DNA of 58,258 nucleotides from Methanobacterium sp. GTDB lineage: Archaea; Methanobacteriota; Methanobacteria; Methanobacteriales; Methanobacteriaceae. Below the pieces are notes generated by a model. That model saw only the letters and a program-made list of their open reading frames with translations, had not been told where the DNA came from and did no database searches. The DNA lies in contig JAVSLW010000028.1 in assembly GCA_039666455.1 (NCBI GenBank), positions 1 through 58,258 on the forward strand. Direction: 5' to 3'. Of the stretch, positions 43,142 to 51,990 are shown in pieces (position 1 is the stretch's first letter; each line of letters starts with the position of its first letter). A program made the position numbers and the translations under genes.

Positions 43142-44302
43142 TTAGCCTTTTTTATATTTTTTAATTAAATTAAAGGGTCTAAATACATAATAAATAGGAT
43201 ATAACTTATTAGGTAATTCTAATCCCTTGATTTCATCAATTGAAGGAACAGTAACATCTTTTATTGAATCAATAATTCCATTCTTTAAATTTTCTCTAAT
43301 TTTAAGGTGGAAATAAGCCCAATCCCAAAGATTAGGAGACTTTAATTCTTCAGAAAAAAGGTTTTTCTGCACTTTAATTGATATTTTCTTTGATAACATG
43401 TCTGAATATATCTCATTTGAAATTATTTTAGGAAATTTAACTTCAAACATTTCATTCACTAAAATAAGATTAATATTTAATATCCTTTTAATATTTAGTT
43501 CATTAGTTTTTTCTGTTATTTCTTTCCAATCCAAATCATATCTTTTGATCAGTTCAGCAATGTCACAAAGCCACGCTAAGCGGGACCAGTGGTGTCCAGC
43601 AGCATGAATAGATAATATTAAAAACATATTTTCAGGGGAGAAAACTGAAATTTCATGACCATTTAAGTACATAAAATCAAGTTCATCGCTTAATAAAGAT
43701 TCAGGGAGCGATGGAAAGGAAAAAAAATTACTAAAAAATTTCCACTGAAAATCTATAGAAAAATTATGATTTTCATTTACTAAAATGAAACCCTTTTGTG
43801 ATCTAAAATAAATTTCTTCTAACTTTTTATTAATATGGAAATATGGATAATATCCTTCAGAGAAAAGGAAATTTCTAATTTTAAGAGCTTCAGATTTTTT
43901 TATAAAAACATCAAGATCATTAAATTCTCGTAATGCAATGTTACCATATATAGAATTAGCTAGATTCGGCCCTTTATAAGGTATTACAGTTATGCTCTTA
44001 GATTTTAGTAAAGATAAAACCTTTATCAACTCTCCAGTTAATAAGAGATTTCTTTGAAGATTTTTATTGAAATAATCTTTTAATTTATTTAATATCTGTT
44101 TTGGGACTTTTTCCCGACAAATTGAATTAAGATTATAATACAAAAGCGGCATCAACCTATGCCTCATCGCTAACTTCAACAAATAATCCCAGTCCAAATC
44201 ACCCTGAACTAAATACAAAATTTTATCTCTAATTCCAGCTTCAACATTCGTCCGGGCACAGCAAAGAAGAAGCTCATCCTCCACGCGCAATTTATCTTTC
44301 AT
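43142..44302 (-). CDS. Nucleotidyltransferase-fold protein (NTP_transf_5-like)
   Basis: About 386 residues from ATG 44302 (MKDKLRVEDELLLCCART). The mid-part VIPYKGPNLANSIYGN with REFNDLDVFIKKSEALKIR is the signature of the NTP_transf_5 family (PF14907). These proteins often occur next to glycan or ABC transporter genes; the reaction is unknown. A decayed copy of its first 20 or so codons exists at 49371-49430 next to the ABC exporter, pointing to a former tandem duplication. Confidence 0.8.
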   Translation of the reverse strand: MKDKLRVEDELLLCCARTNVEAGIRDKILYLVQGDLDWDYLLKLAMRHRLMPLLYYNLNSICREKVPKQILNKLKDYFNKNLQRNLLLTGELIKVLSLLKSKSITVIPYKGPNLANSIYGNIALREFNDLDVFIKKSEALKIRNFLFSEGYYPYFHINKKLEEIYFRSQKGFILVNENHNFSIDFQWKFFSNFFSFPSLPESLLSDELDFMYLNGHEISVFSPENMFLILSIHAAGHHWSRLAWLCDIAELIKRYDLDWKEITEKTNELNIKRILNINLILVNEMFEVKFPKIISNEIYSDMLSKKISIKVQKNLFSEELKSPNLWDWAYFHLKIRENLKNGIIDSIKDVTVPSIDEIKGLELPNKLYPIYYVFRPFNLIKKYKKG

Positions 44303-44555
44303 AACCAGTTGAATCTCCCCACTTGTGACTATCAAAAAATTCAATCTATTTATTAAGCTATTTGAAGTATATTTAAAAGTTATCATTGAAACAAGCATCA
44401 ATTGTGTAATAACTAAATGGATAATAACAGATCAGTAAAAATATCATAAATTTATTTTTTAATCATGTTTAGTCCCAATCTCCTTTATTACTCTTTTTGA
44501 TTTTAATTGAAAAGCTTATATATTCAAAAACTAATCACATTGAGGAGGAGTTTAT

Positions 44556-44864
44556 ATTAAGTATTCTGTTTCTATTCGTGAATTCAAGCAAGATTACTTG
44601 AAAAATATAGCCAGAGAGAAGATAATAATTACTTCACATGTCCGCATAAGAGTAAGAAGCAGATTATTTACCAATGAAGAACTTAAAGATTTAATAGTAG
44701 ATAGAAACCCCATTAAAGTTGAAAAAAGTGAAGATAGAGAGTTTGAACTTAAATATATTAATCCTATAAAGGGAAATGATGATATAATTGTAATAGTAGT
44801 AGTCCATGACCCCCACCGAAAAATCTATAAGAGTAGTAACAACATTATACTGAATAAATGGTGA
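44556..44864 (+). CDS. DUF4258-like toxin of a TA pair, probable AUU start
   Basis: 102 residues if started at ATT 44556 (KYSVSIREFKQDYLKN); 88 from TTG 44598. GGAGGAG (44544-44550) is five bases before the ATT and a TATA box (CTTATATATT, 44515-44524) precedes it, so the ATT seems the real start, or a mutated ATG. The body (ITSHVRIRVRSRLFTNEELKDLI ... VVVHDPHRKIYKSSNN) resembles DUF4258, a RelE-like fold. A DUF2283-like gene overlaps it, as usual for this pair. Confidence 0.65.
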   Translation: MKYSVSIREFKQDYLKNIAREKIIITSHVRIRVRSRLFTNEELKDLIVDRNPIKVEKSEDREFELKYINPIKGNDDIIVIVVVHDPHRKIYKSSNNIILNKW

Positions 44865-44869
44865 ATGAT

Positions 44870-45265
44870 ATGAATAATAAACCGGTTATTAAAAATGAAT
44901 TTGATATAAATCATGATTATGATGTCCAGAATGATTCATTATTCCTTTATGTAACCGATGATTATACATATAAACACTCTTTACGTTTAGATAAAGATAT
45001 AATATTAAATTTTGATGAAAATAATGTGCCTGTAGCTTTAGAAATACTTCATGCTTCTCACATTCTTGATGCTAACAAATTTGATTTAACAAAACCTATG
45101 GGCCTTAATATGGAAATAGTAATAGGTAAAGATTTTATTCGTATTAAAGCTGATTTTACAATAATCATTAGAAATAAACCTACCCCATTAGACCTTGATA
45201 TTGCAGGTAAAAATAGCATTAACTTACCTTCTCAAAAAGCACATTTTGCTAAAGCAGCTGTTTAA
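44870..45265 (+). CDS. DUF2283-like antitoxin
   Basis: About 131 residues. The core DYDVQNDSLFLYVTDDYTYK and VPVALEILHASHIL matches the DUF2283 pattern (x-YD-x-DxL-x-L); a C-terminal beta-rich extension follows. DUF2283 proteins act with DUF4258 proteins in TA-like pairs. The ATG at 44870 is preferred, with GGTGA five bases upstream; 44858 is possible. Confidence 0.7.
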   Translation: MNNKPVIKNEFDINHDYDVQNDSLFLYVTDDYTYKHSLRLDKDIILNFDENNVPVALEILHASHILDANKFDLTKPMGLNMEIVIGKDFIRIKADFTIIIRNKPTPLDLDIAGKNSINLPSQKAHFAKAAV

Positions 45266-45339
45266 AATTCCATTTGTATATGCTGCAAATTCTGTTTATA
45301 CCTATTTCAGCCAGGTTCAGGAAGATTATGGTGGCCGCA

Positions 45340-45462
45340 ATGAATTTGATTAAACAAAAAAGCAAGGAAAAGCTCTTGAAAAAGGCTCAAAAATTAAGGA
45401 AACAGATGAAAAAAAATGTAGAATCTGCAAAACTCATAAGGGAAGATAGAAATGCCAGATAA
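45340..45462 (+). CDS. VapB-like antitoxin
   Basis: About 40 residues, highly basic (MNLIKQKSKEKLLKKAQKL), ending EDRNAR. The stop lies after the ATG of a VapC start (11-bp overlap), the usual vapBC coupling. In another frame 45270-45350 reads PFVYAANSVYTYFSQVQEDY, which looks like the end of a different lost gene. Weak coding support. Confidence 0.5.
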   Translation: MNLIKQKSKEKLLKKAQKLRKQMKKNVESAKLIREDRNAR

Positions 45463-45508
45463 ATGTGTTCTTGACTCAAGCATCATAGCCGCAATTTTCT
45501 TTAGATAA
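45452..45508 (+). pseudogene. VapC toxin, truncated after 18 residues
   Basis: MPDKCVLDSSIIAAIFFR then stop. This is the typical PIN-domain start with its first Asp; the rest of the domain is missing. Directly after it, 45520-45540 encodes a KYDF-stop end similar to the small proteins at 47243 and 49258. Confidence 0.75.
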
Positions 45509-45671
45509 AAAAAAACCCCCATTAAATATGACTTTTGAATAAATTAAGCCTTATTAGCATTATATAAAACAAAAAAGAGCATATGTCATTTAAAGCCCAA
45601 TTACATCCCATGTTCCTTAGTTAATTCTTTAGTATTGTCCTATTTTTTAATTAATCAAAAAGTTATATAAT

Positions 45672-45780
45672 AATTATCAAATATATCTGCATTTCGAAGG
45701 GTTGACAAACGAGGGGCTATAATCAATATGGTGATGTTTCCATGGAGTCTCTCCAGTGAATTAAGGATATTCTTGAGTCC
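45672..45780 (-). pseudogene. Relic of an ABC transporter ATPase end
   Basis: NILNSLERLHGNITILIIAP followed by RLSTLRNADIF matches the D-loop/H-loop area of the ABC exporter at 49964 (ILDSIEKLHGDMTILMIAH). The catalytic His of the H-loop is now Pro. No other part of the transporter remains. The 424-bp stretch 45509-45933 holds no other gene. Confidence 0.75.
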
Positions 45781-45933
45781 ATAGATCAAAGCATGATGAA
45801 AAAGGGTAATAATTATCTTCTTTTTTTCTTTAATCAGCTTCATAAAAATAAATTTTTTTAGCATAAACTTATCTAATCTATTTTTTTCAATTTAGGATTT
45901 TATTATTTTAAACTGCTTTTAAACTTAGTTACT

Positions 45934-46335
45934 TCAGTCCTTTTTACCTTTTAAATCATTTATATCGATAATTGCCATATTTATTCTATTTAAAAATTTT
46001 GCTGCGTCTTCAAGTAATAATTCTGATTCATCTCGTGAAGGAACATAAAATACGTCATAGTCTGCTTTTTCACGCTTTGTTTCGGCTTTTGCCAAACTTT
46101 TGGCATAAAAATCCTCAATCAATCCTTCAGCAGCAAAATTTAATCCAAATTGTGATACAAGACCTGCATGTGTTCTGGGATACACATTTTTTAAAGCCAA
46201 AAGTGCCTTAGCTGCGTGATACATAGAATAGTAAGACTCACTGATAGAATCAGCGAGCATATTATTATCAAATAGTATATGGGCTGATTTTAACTTCTCT
46301 TCAGCCCTCTCCAGATGCTTTTCCCATTCTTTCAT
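45934..46335 (-). CDS. HEPN-domain protein (second HEPN/MNT pair)
   Basis: 133 residues from ATG 46335 (MKEWEKHLERAEEKLKSAH). Canonical PF05168-type HEPN: DSISESYYSMYHAAKALLAL, RTHAGLVSQFG, and a DVFYVPSRDESELLLEDA tail. Whether it is an RNase is uncertain as no R-x4-6-H is seen near the C-terminus. It overlaps the nucleotidyltransferase gene. Confidence 0.82.
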   Translation of the reverse strand: MKEWEKHLERAEEKLKSAHILFDNNMLADSISESYYSMYHAAKALLALKNVYPRTHAGLVSQFGLNFAAEGLIEDFYAKSLAKAETKREKADYDVFYVPSRDESELLLEDAAKFLNRINMAIIDINDLKGKKD

Positions 46336-46651
46336 ATAAAATAACACCATCATTCAATACATTGTTGATAAAAGAATAACCTTCTTTAGCTTGCTTTTTA
46401 AAGCGAGATTTTTTCATATCTTTTGCTGATATAAGTTTACCATATTTAAGTAAAAGTGGAAATGATACTTCTACCAGTTCATCAAGGTCAACATCTCCCA
46501 CCACCAAAATATCAATATCAGATTCTTCTCGGGCTTCTCCTCTGGCAACAGATCCAAATAAAATTATGGTTTCCACCCTGTCCTTATATCTGCGGAGGAT
46601 TTCTTTTACAAATTCATACACTTCCTCCGGATATTTTTCAGGAGTTTTCAT
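46301..46651 (-). CDS. MNT-type nucleotidyltransferase (second HEPN/MNT pair)
   Basis: 116 residues. ETIILFGSVARGEAREESDI followed by DILVV gives the GSx10DxD signature. Upstream partner of the HEPN gene, 35-bp overlap. The expected role is control of the HEPN protein by AMPylation. Intact; the ATG at 46651 is the only good start. Confidence 0.83.
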   Translation of the reverse strand: MKTPEKYPEEVYEFVKEILRRYKDRVETIILFGSVARGEAREESDIDILVVGDVDLDELVEVSFPLLLKYGKLISAKDMKKSRFKKQAKEGYSFINNVLNDGVILYERMGKASGEG

Positions 46652-46733
46652 GTTGTTATTATATATGATGCTGTTTTAATAAAACTTTTTATGTAGATGA
46701 TAGGGATATCTCCGATAATTTTTCCCTATTCCC

Positions 46734-46830
46734 TCATTCACAAATAGCATATAATTCCTTTTTAATATAGCCTTTGCTCGTAGCAATTGCGTTTTCGGCT
46801 CTACGTTCATCTCGATAACCTCTACATCCA
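46734..46830 (-). pseudogene. Unidentified gene remnant (C-terminal fragment)
   Basis: An open stretch reading CYGCRGYRDERRAENAIATS then KGYIKKELYAICE and a stop, with no start codon and a stop just upstream. Composition is protein-like, so it is probably the 3' end of a lost gene. The family is not recognised. The rest of 46652-46990 shows nothing I can support. Confidence 0.35.
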
Positions 46831-46990
46831 TAACAAGGTCACTGGATAAAAGACTTCAAAATACAGAATTTGATGTGGAATTACTGTAATGATATTATCA
46901 AATATATCATAAAACTTCATAAATTAGACCATGTTCACTATTTATAGTAGAATCCACACACAATAAAATAATATTACAGGGGCATGATTT

Positions 46991-47243
46991 ATGCACAGCT
47001 TAAAAATTAAACCCTCAAATGCGTAGCATTTGGGGCATGTAAAAACTTCCGGTTTTTACGGCCACAAAAACTTCGTTTTTGTGAGCACCAAAAATCTTTC
47101 GAATGAAAGATTTTTGAGTGAAAGATGGAAAAAAAGTTACCATCATCACTAAAAAGACTGAAATTGAGCCTGAACTCCGCCCTGAATTTATAGAGAAGAT
47201 TAAAAGGCGAGAAAAGCAAAAACCTGTTAAATATGACTTTTAA
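46991..47243 (+). pseudogene. DUF2683-like small protein gene split by hairpin array F
   Basis: ATG 46991 opens MHSLKIKPSNA and then stops inside the array. After it, ITKKTEIEPELRPEFIEKIK and a KYDF end match the intact 50-residue gene at 49106-49258 almost perfectly. So the array splits one copy of a duplicated gene. Confidence 0.8.
47013..47116. repeat. Short-hairpin array F in the DUF2683-like gene
   Basis: CAAATGC-gta (47016-47032), GTAAAAAC-ttccg (47039-47059), CACAAAAAC-ttc (47063-47083) and CAAAAATCTTTC-gaat (47089-47116), each closed by its exact complement. The last has a perfect 12-bp stem. Linkers GGCA, ACGGCC and GAGCAC. Confidence 0.9.
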
Positions 47244-47338
47244 ATACTATTTTTTATCTTTTCGGATGTGTCTTGTTAAAAGAATAACATTTTAAGGTAA
47301 AAAATATATAAATTAATAACTAATTACTGGGTGATATA

Positions 47339-47935
47339 ATGGGAAACGTAATTTCAGAAACTTATGACCGAGAATATTCATTATTAGAATCTATAAAATA
47401 CTCTAATGTCAGAAGACCTGAAATAGAATCATCTAGTTTAATCTCTACTTTTGATAAATTATTTTTTGATATATTGAAACCTCAATTAACTGATGATGAT
47501 AAAAAAGAGCTTTTCAACCAAATTGAAGAATTTTGCATTGATAATATTAGATTAGAGTACAAAAGAACTACTCATTTAGACCCTATGGAATTTTTTGTCT
47601 GGCATTTAAGCATTTTTATGGTTATTCAATCTTTCATTAAGATAGTAGAATCTAAATACAATTTAGAACATGAAAAAGAAATAAAAGATATATTCAGTAA
47701 ACTCTTAAGAGAAGACTTTTATAAATTCATAGAATTGAACTCTAAAGATGTTGATGTTGGCAATGTAGAAACTAAATTAAGAGGAATGATCAAAGATTTT
47801 AGAAAATTTAATGTTCTTATAACACCTCCTAAATTTATTGAAATGAAGCTACCCGAAAATGAAAATATTGGAATTAATAGCTTTATTTTAGGAAAATACA
47901 AATTACAATCAAAATATGTTAAAGAAAAGAGCTAA
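47339..47935 (+). CDS. Unknown protein, first gene of a three-gene operon
   Basis: 198 residues, mostly helical (DDDKKELFNQIEEFCIDNIR, EFFVWHLSIFMVIQSFIKIV), soluble, no motif recognised. A good TATA box (AAATATATAAATTA about 47302-47315) and GGTGAT precede the ATG. It is followed 40 bp later by a SecB-like gene and then a third unknown gene. The operon lies among TA modules and gene relics, suggesting a defence or TA function, without proof. Confidence 0.65.
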   Translation: MGNVISETYDREYSLLESIKYSNVRRPEIESSSLISTFDKLFFDILKPQLTDDDKKELFNQIEEFCIDNIRLEYKRTTHLDPMEFFVWHLSIFMVIQSFIKIVESKYNLEHEKEIKDIFSKLLREDFYKFIELNSKDVDVGNVETKLRGMIKDFRKFNVLITPPKFIEMKLPENENIGINSFILGKYKLQSKYVKEKS

Positions 47936-47975
47936 TCAAGACAAAAAATTAATGAAGCTCATTCTGGTGATTTAA

Positions 47976-48338
47976 TTGACAACATTTTTTATTAAAAATT
48001 GGAATTTGGAATTTTATGAACCCATTGAAAACCAGTCGAAAGAAATAACTTTAGAAACAGGAATAGACAACTTTGAAGTTCTAAAAGATGAAAAAATGAC
48101 TGAATTTGACAAATATATCGTAAATATCAAGAAAAAAACAGTCTTATTTGATTTAGAAGTTAGTTATGTATTTAAATATGAGAAAGATGGCGATGAAAAT
48201 CTTACAGAAAACCAGAAAGAACAACAGATGAGAAGTTTGGCTACTGTAGATGGAAATTCATTACTTTCTATCTTTCTGAAATATAATAATATTCCTCCAT
48301 TTCCACTACTAATAGACATTGAAGGTTCTGAAAGATGA
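47976..48338 (+). CDS. Possible SecB-like fold protein
   Basis: 120 residues, beta-rich then helical: KKKTVLFDLEVSYVFKYEKD and a C-terminal SLLSIFLKYNNIPPFPLLID, which resembles the end of SecB-like chaperones (helix, then PP-x-PLL strand). SecB-like proteins also act in toxin-antitoxin-chaperone systems. The TTG at 47976 after GGTGA is the start. It overlaps the next gene by four bases. Weak similarity; a search is needed. Confidence 0.5.
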   Translation: MTTFFIKNWNLEFYEPIENQSKEITLETGIDNFEVLKDEKMTEFDKYIVNIKKKTVLFDLEVSYVFKYEKDGDENLTENQKEQQMRSLATVDGNSLLSIFLKYNNIPPFPLLIDIEGSER

Positions 48339-49033
48339 ATCAACTAAGGATAACAAAAAAGACAAAAGTTGATTATGAAAAAGAAGGATTGGAAATCCTA
48401 AATAACGTTAAATCTTCTTTAAATATAGAAGAACAAGTTATTTTCTTCTTCTTTTTTGCTAAAAATAGTAGTGAGCTTTTTCATTCTGATAAAGTAGATA
48501 TTAATAAATTACTTTCCATGAATAGGACAGTTATAAGAGAAATTATAGATTTAAATAAGAATGTTGATTTTGAACTTGCTGATAGGAAGATACTTGAAAT
48601 ATGGAATAATTATGTTAAAGGAAATACCGGAAAAAGTGCTAATTATTTTGGTATAATTGCATTACATTTAGTTAAACTGTTTCTCCAGAATAGTTCAACG
48701 TATAATGATATAGAAAGAGAAGCAAAGATATTTCTTAGAAATAAACCAATACATAACGATTATATTGATATTGTTGGTAAGTCCCTTCCAATATGCGACT
48801 TATATGAGTCTAAACATGCAATTTATCCACAAAGAGATAAAATACCTGTTCAAATGGATAAATTAAGAGTTATATCCAAAGAATTAATTAATAATAACTT
48901 TAAAAGTAAATCTTTTTTGGCTACAATTGAATTCATTAAAAAAGAAAATATAAAATTTCATGATCCTAATCTTTCAACGGATGAAATTATTAATGGCGAA
49001 GATATATTTAGTATTCCAATAAAAACTCCGTAA
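48335..49033 (+). CDS. Unknown protein, third gene of the operon
   Basis: 232 residues, helical, soluble (EQVIFFFFFAKNSSELF; SANYFGIIALHLVKLFLQNS; NIKFHDPNLSTDEIINGED). No recognised catalytic motif. The ATG overlaps the stop of the SecB-like gene (ATGA). Partner of the two upstream genes. It may be the effector of a TA or defence unit, but nothing in the sequence fixes its activity. Confidence 0.6.
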   Translation: MNQLRITKKTKVDYEKEGLEILNNVKSSLNIEEQVIFFFFFAKNSSELFHSDKVDINKLLSMNRTVIREIIDLNKNVDFELADRKILEIWNNYVKGNTGKSANYFGIIALHLVKLFLQNSSTYNDIEREAKIFLRNKPIHNDYIDIVGKSLPICDLYESKHAIYPQRDKIPVQMDKLRVISKELINNNFKSKSFLATIEFIKKENIKFHDPNLSTDEIINGEDIFSIPIKTP

Positions 49034-49105
49034 GGGATTAAGTTCTGGATTAGGTTCGTTATAAAAAATGTTTCAGATCTGATAATTATTAATGAGGAAT
49101 GATTT

Positions 49106-49258
49106 ATGCATAATTCAATGAATGTAAAGAAAGATAGAAAGAAAAAACGTCCCATCATCACTAAAAGAAAGACCGAAATTGAGCCTGAACTCCGCCCTGA
49201 ATTTATAGAGAAGATTAAAAGGCGAGAAAAGCAAAAACCTGTTAAATATGATTTTTAA
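49106..49258 (+). CDS. 50-residue DUF2683-like protein
   Basis: GAGGA lies seven bases before the ATG. The product is very basic: MHNSMNVKKDRKKKRPIITK, then EIEPELRPEFIEKIKRREKQ and a KYDF end. The motif ELRPEFIEKI is common at the C-terminus of DUF2683 proteins of Methanobacteria, which are antitoxin-like. Here the N-terminal domain is absent. A second copy at 46991 is split by hairpins and a third end is at 45520. Confidence 0.6.
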   Translation: MHNSMNVKKDRKKKRPIITKRKTEIEPELRPEFIEKIKRREKQKPVKYDF

Positions 49259-49370
49259 ATACTATTTTTTTATCTTTTCGGGTGTTTCCTGTTGTATGAA
49301 GTAGTTATTAATCCATAATAGCCCCTAACTCATTTTGAATTAAAAATAATATTTTATCAGTTGTTTGCAC

Positions 49371-49430
49371 TTGCTCTTGCACAGCAAAGAAGCAATTCAT
49401 CTTCTGCACGCAATTTGAAATCTTTCCCAT
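49371..49430 (-). pseudogene. Relic of nucleotidyltransferase-family gene start
   Basis: Reads KLRAEDELLLCCARASAN with one frame shift behind the ATG at 49430. This matches KLRVEDELLLCCARTNVE of the gene at 43142-44302. Only the first 20 or so codons persist. Confidence 0.7.
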
Positions 49431-49542
49431 TTACCAGTTAAATATTTCATTGTGACCTCCAGAACACTGCAACAATCTATTTATTAAACTATTCATTATT
49501 ATAAATAAAGCTAATCACAGTTAAGGCATAAAGGATGATAAA

Positions 49543-49956
49543 ATGGATAGAAAAATATTAATTCCACCTATAATTTTATTTTCAATTTTATTTATAGTTG
49601 CAATATCAGGCTGCACAATAAAAGCAACTGCTAACAGTACTTTTGGGGAAAAACCCCCTGCTACAACGGGCGATCTTTACATAGCAAATTCAACTGGGAA
49701 CCATTTTGACAGAAACAATACCACTTATTATTATGTATGGGGCTACGTTGGAAATAAAGCGCTTAAAGATGCTTCTAATGTTGAAATCACTGCTGATGTT
49801 TTTGATGAAAATGATACTTTAATTGCAACCAACAATAGCGCATCATTAAAACCTGAAACAATACCTACAGAAGGTCAATCTCGCTTTTATCTGCGCTTTG
49901 AGGATCCTGAACGGAAAATAGTAAGATATGAATTGAAAGTAGTTATCCAAAGTTAA
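49543..49956 (+). CDS. Secreted lipoprotein-like protein with FxLYD/CARDB-type domain
   Basis: 137 residues. A signal with a lipobox-like end (IVAISGCT) and an external beta-sandwich: YYYVWGYVGNKALKDASNVE, ITADVFDENDTLIAT, RFYLRFEDPERKIVRYELKV. This resembles FxLYD/CARDB domains of archaeal surface proteins. It is convergent with the ABC exporter, whose stop is seven bases away. Envelope role presumed. Confidence 0.72.
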   Translation: MDRKILIPPIILFSILFIVAISGCTIKATANSTFGEKPPATTGDLYIANSTGNHFDRNNTTYYYVWGYVGNKALKDASNVEITADVFDENDTLIATNNSASLKPETIPTEGQSRFYLRFEDPERKIVRYELKVVIQS

Positions 49957-49963
49957 TTTCTCA

Positions 49964-51760
49964 TTAATGCATCTTTTGAGCATCGAAAATTGCCTTAAAT
50001 TTCCCATTCTCCAGTGAAATAAGCTCATTCCACTTTCCAGACTCAATTAAACGACCATTTTCAATTAAGTAAATAATATCAGCACTACGAATAGTCGATA
50101 ACCTGTGCGCAATCATCAAAATCGTCATATCGCCGTGAAGTTTCTCTATTGAGTCCAGTATTTTTTTCTCATTTTTTGAATCCAGATTGCTGGTGGCTTC
50201 ATCCAGTATCAAAAGGGATGGTTTGCGTAGCAATGCTCTGGCAAGAGCTAAACGCTGCTTTTCTCCACCTGATAAAAGGACTCCACGGTCTCCAATCAAT
50301 GTATCAAGCCCCCCTGGTAGTTTTAAAACAAATTCATGGGCCGATGCTAATTTCAGCGCATTTAAAATTTCTTCATCACTGGCTTTAGGGTCTGCAAAAA
50401 GTAAATTGTTCCTCACAGTATCATTAAACAGAAACGTGTCCTGGGCAACGTATCCTATCTGCTTTCGCCAGCTTGGAGCGTTTTCAGGTCTTAATGAACC
50501 ATCAATCAATATCTGTCCTTTATCAGGTTTCATTAGTCCCATAACCAAATCACAAACTGTACTTTTACCTGCACCAGATAAACCAACAATTGCAGTTGTT
50601 TTACCGGTCCCAATATCTAAATTAAGTCCTTCAATACCAAAGGACCCTTTTTCTTTATTATAATAAAAAGAAACATTCTTAAATTTAATTTCCTCCGAAA
50701 ATTGAATATTTTCTAAGTCATTCTGATTTTCAGTTGCTTTTTTGCATTCTTCTTCTAAATTCATTACAGATGCAAAGGCAGGTAGCATGTTTATGAAATA
50801 CTGATAGCTTCTTTGAATAATTGAAAAACGAGGAATCATCCTTACAAATAAAAATAAAAGAATTAAAAGCTCTGCTGTAGAAATCCTGATAAAGCTGATT
50901 AAAATAAATACAATTAAACTTAAAATGGCTACAGACCCTATGTCAAAAAGTAATTTCACATCAGCATAATTTTTTATTGCGTTCATGTAACTTCCTGATA
51001 CTTCATCAGCCACATCAGAAAATTCATGAACATTCTTCTCTTCCATATTGAAACTTTTAACTGTTTTCATTCCATCAAGGTGCTGAATCGCTGCTGAATA
51101 CATATTCTTAGTAACGGAAGTTATTTTTTCACCACTTGAACCGGCAGATTGGGTTCTATTTTTAAGTAAAAGCAATAATATAATTCCTACAAGAAAAACA
51201 AGTCCTGTTATTAGCCCTGATAATTTAAGTGCAAATATAATATAAACTGTTAAAACCAGCAAACTGGCAACAAGAGTCAAAAACTGTCCTGTTCCGGTGC
51301 TGATTCTTTCAATCTCATTGGTTAATGCGTGGGCAAAATCAGAAGATCTGCTCCTTGTAAAGAAAATCCAGTTTGAGCCAGTGATTCTTTTAAAAAGGCG
51401 CTTTCTTAATTTAGCTGCAAACTCGTACTGGATTTTAGAAGTCTCGGTGGTCTGAAGTTTATAGATAAAGGCATTTAAACTGATTATAAACACATAGATC
51501 AGTAAAACTACCGCCAAAGTGGGTGTTATCCCGATTGAATTAAAAATTGATGCCACAAAGTCAGCTATTTGACCAAGTGATCCCTGCTGAACATCCAGTC
51601 CAACAAGCTGAAGTAAAGGAACAAGTAATAAAAGACTTATTCCTTCAGTTAAACTTGTAAAAACCATTAAAGCCAGCGCTAATGTCACATTTTTAGATTT
51701 AAAACTTTTGAGGGTTGTTATGTATTTCCATAACCTGTTATCAATGATATTGAAGTTCAT
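49964..51760 (-). CDS. ABC exporter (MsbA/lipid- or glycan-exporter-like)
   Basis: 598 residues. The membrane domain with six segments (TSLTEGISLLLLVPLLQLVG, etc.) is followed by an ATPase: Walker A GLSGAGKS, Q-loop YVAQDTFLF, signature LSGGEKQRLA, Walker B SLLILDEATSNLD and H-loop MIAHRLST. Related exporters move lipid-linked glycans, lipids or peptides. The ATG at 51760 has AAGGA six bases upstream. A relic of a second copy is at 45672-45780. Confidence 0.9.
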   Translation of the reverse strand: MNFNIIDNRLWKYITTLKSFKSKNVTLALALMVFTSLTEGISLLLLVPLLQLVGLDVQQGSLGQIADFVASIFNSIGITPTLAVVLLIYVFIISLNAFIYKLQTTETSKIQYEFAAKLRKRLFKRITGSNWIFFTRSRSSDFAHALTNEIERISTGTGQFLTLVASLLVLTVYIIFALKLSGLITGLVFLVGIILLLLLKNRTQSAGSSGEKITSVTKNMYSAAIQHLDGMKTVKSFNMEEKNVHEFSDVADEVSGSYMNAIKNYADVKLLFDIGSVAILSLIVFILISFIRISTAELLILLFLFVRMIPRFSIIQRSYQYFINMLPAFASVMNLEEECKKATENQNDLENIQFSEEIKFKNVSFYYNKEKGSFGIEGLNLDIGTGKTTAIVGLSGAGKSTVCDLVMGLMKPDKGQILIDGSLRPENAPSWRKQIGYVAQDTFLFNDTVRNNLLFADPKASDEEILNALKLASAHEFVLKLPGGLDTLIGDRGVLLSGGEKQRLALARALLRKPSLLILDEATSNLDSKNEKKILDSIEKLHGDMTILMIAHRLSTIRSADIIYLIENGRLIESGKWNELISLENGKFKAIFDAQKMH

Positions 51761-51990
51761 TAAAATCCTTTTTGAACCATTTCTATAAATTCCCTTGAAC
51801 TTAATCATGAATTCATTTATTTTTATGGTTTTTACGAGTTTCCATATAATATTTAAGACTCCTCTTCAAGTTAGTGCAATTTTTAAAGCAATGTTAAAAT
51901 AAGGATAGGTAATGTTAAATTATTTGTTAAAATTAATTCATAACCCTGAATAAATATGTAGTACATGGGCATGGGTCTTACAAAATTACT

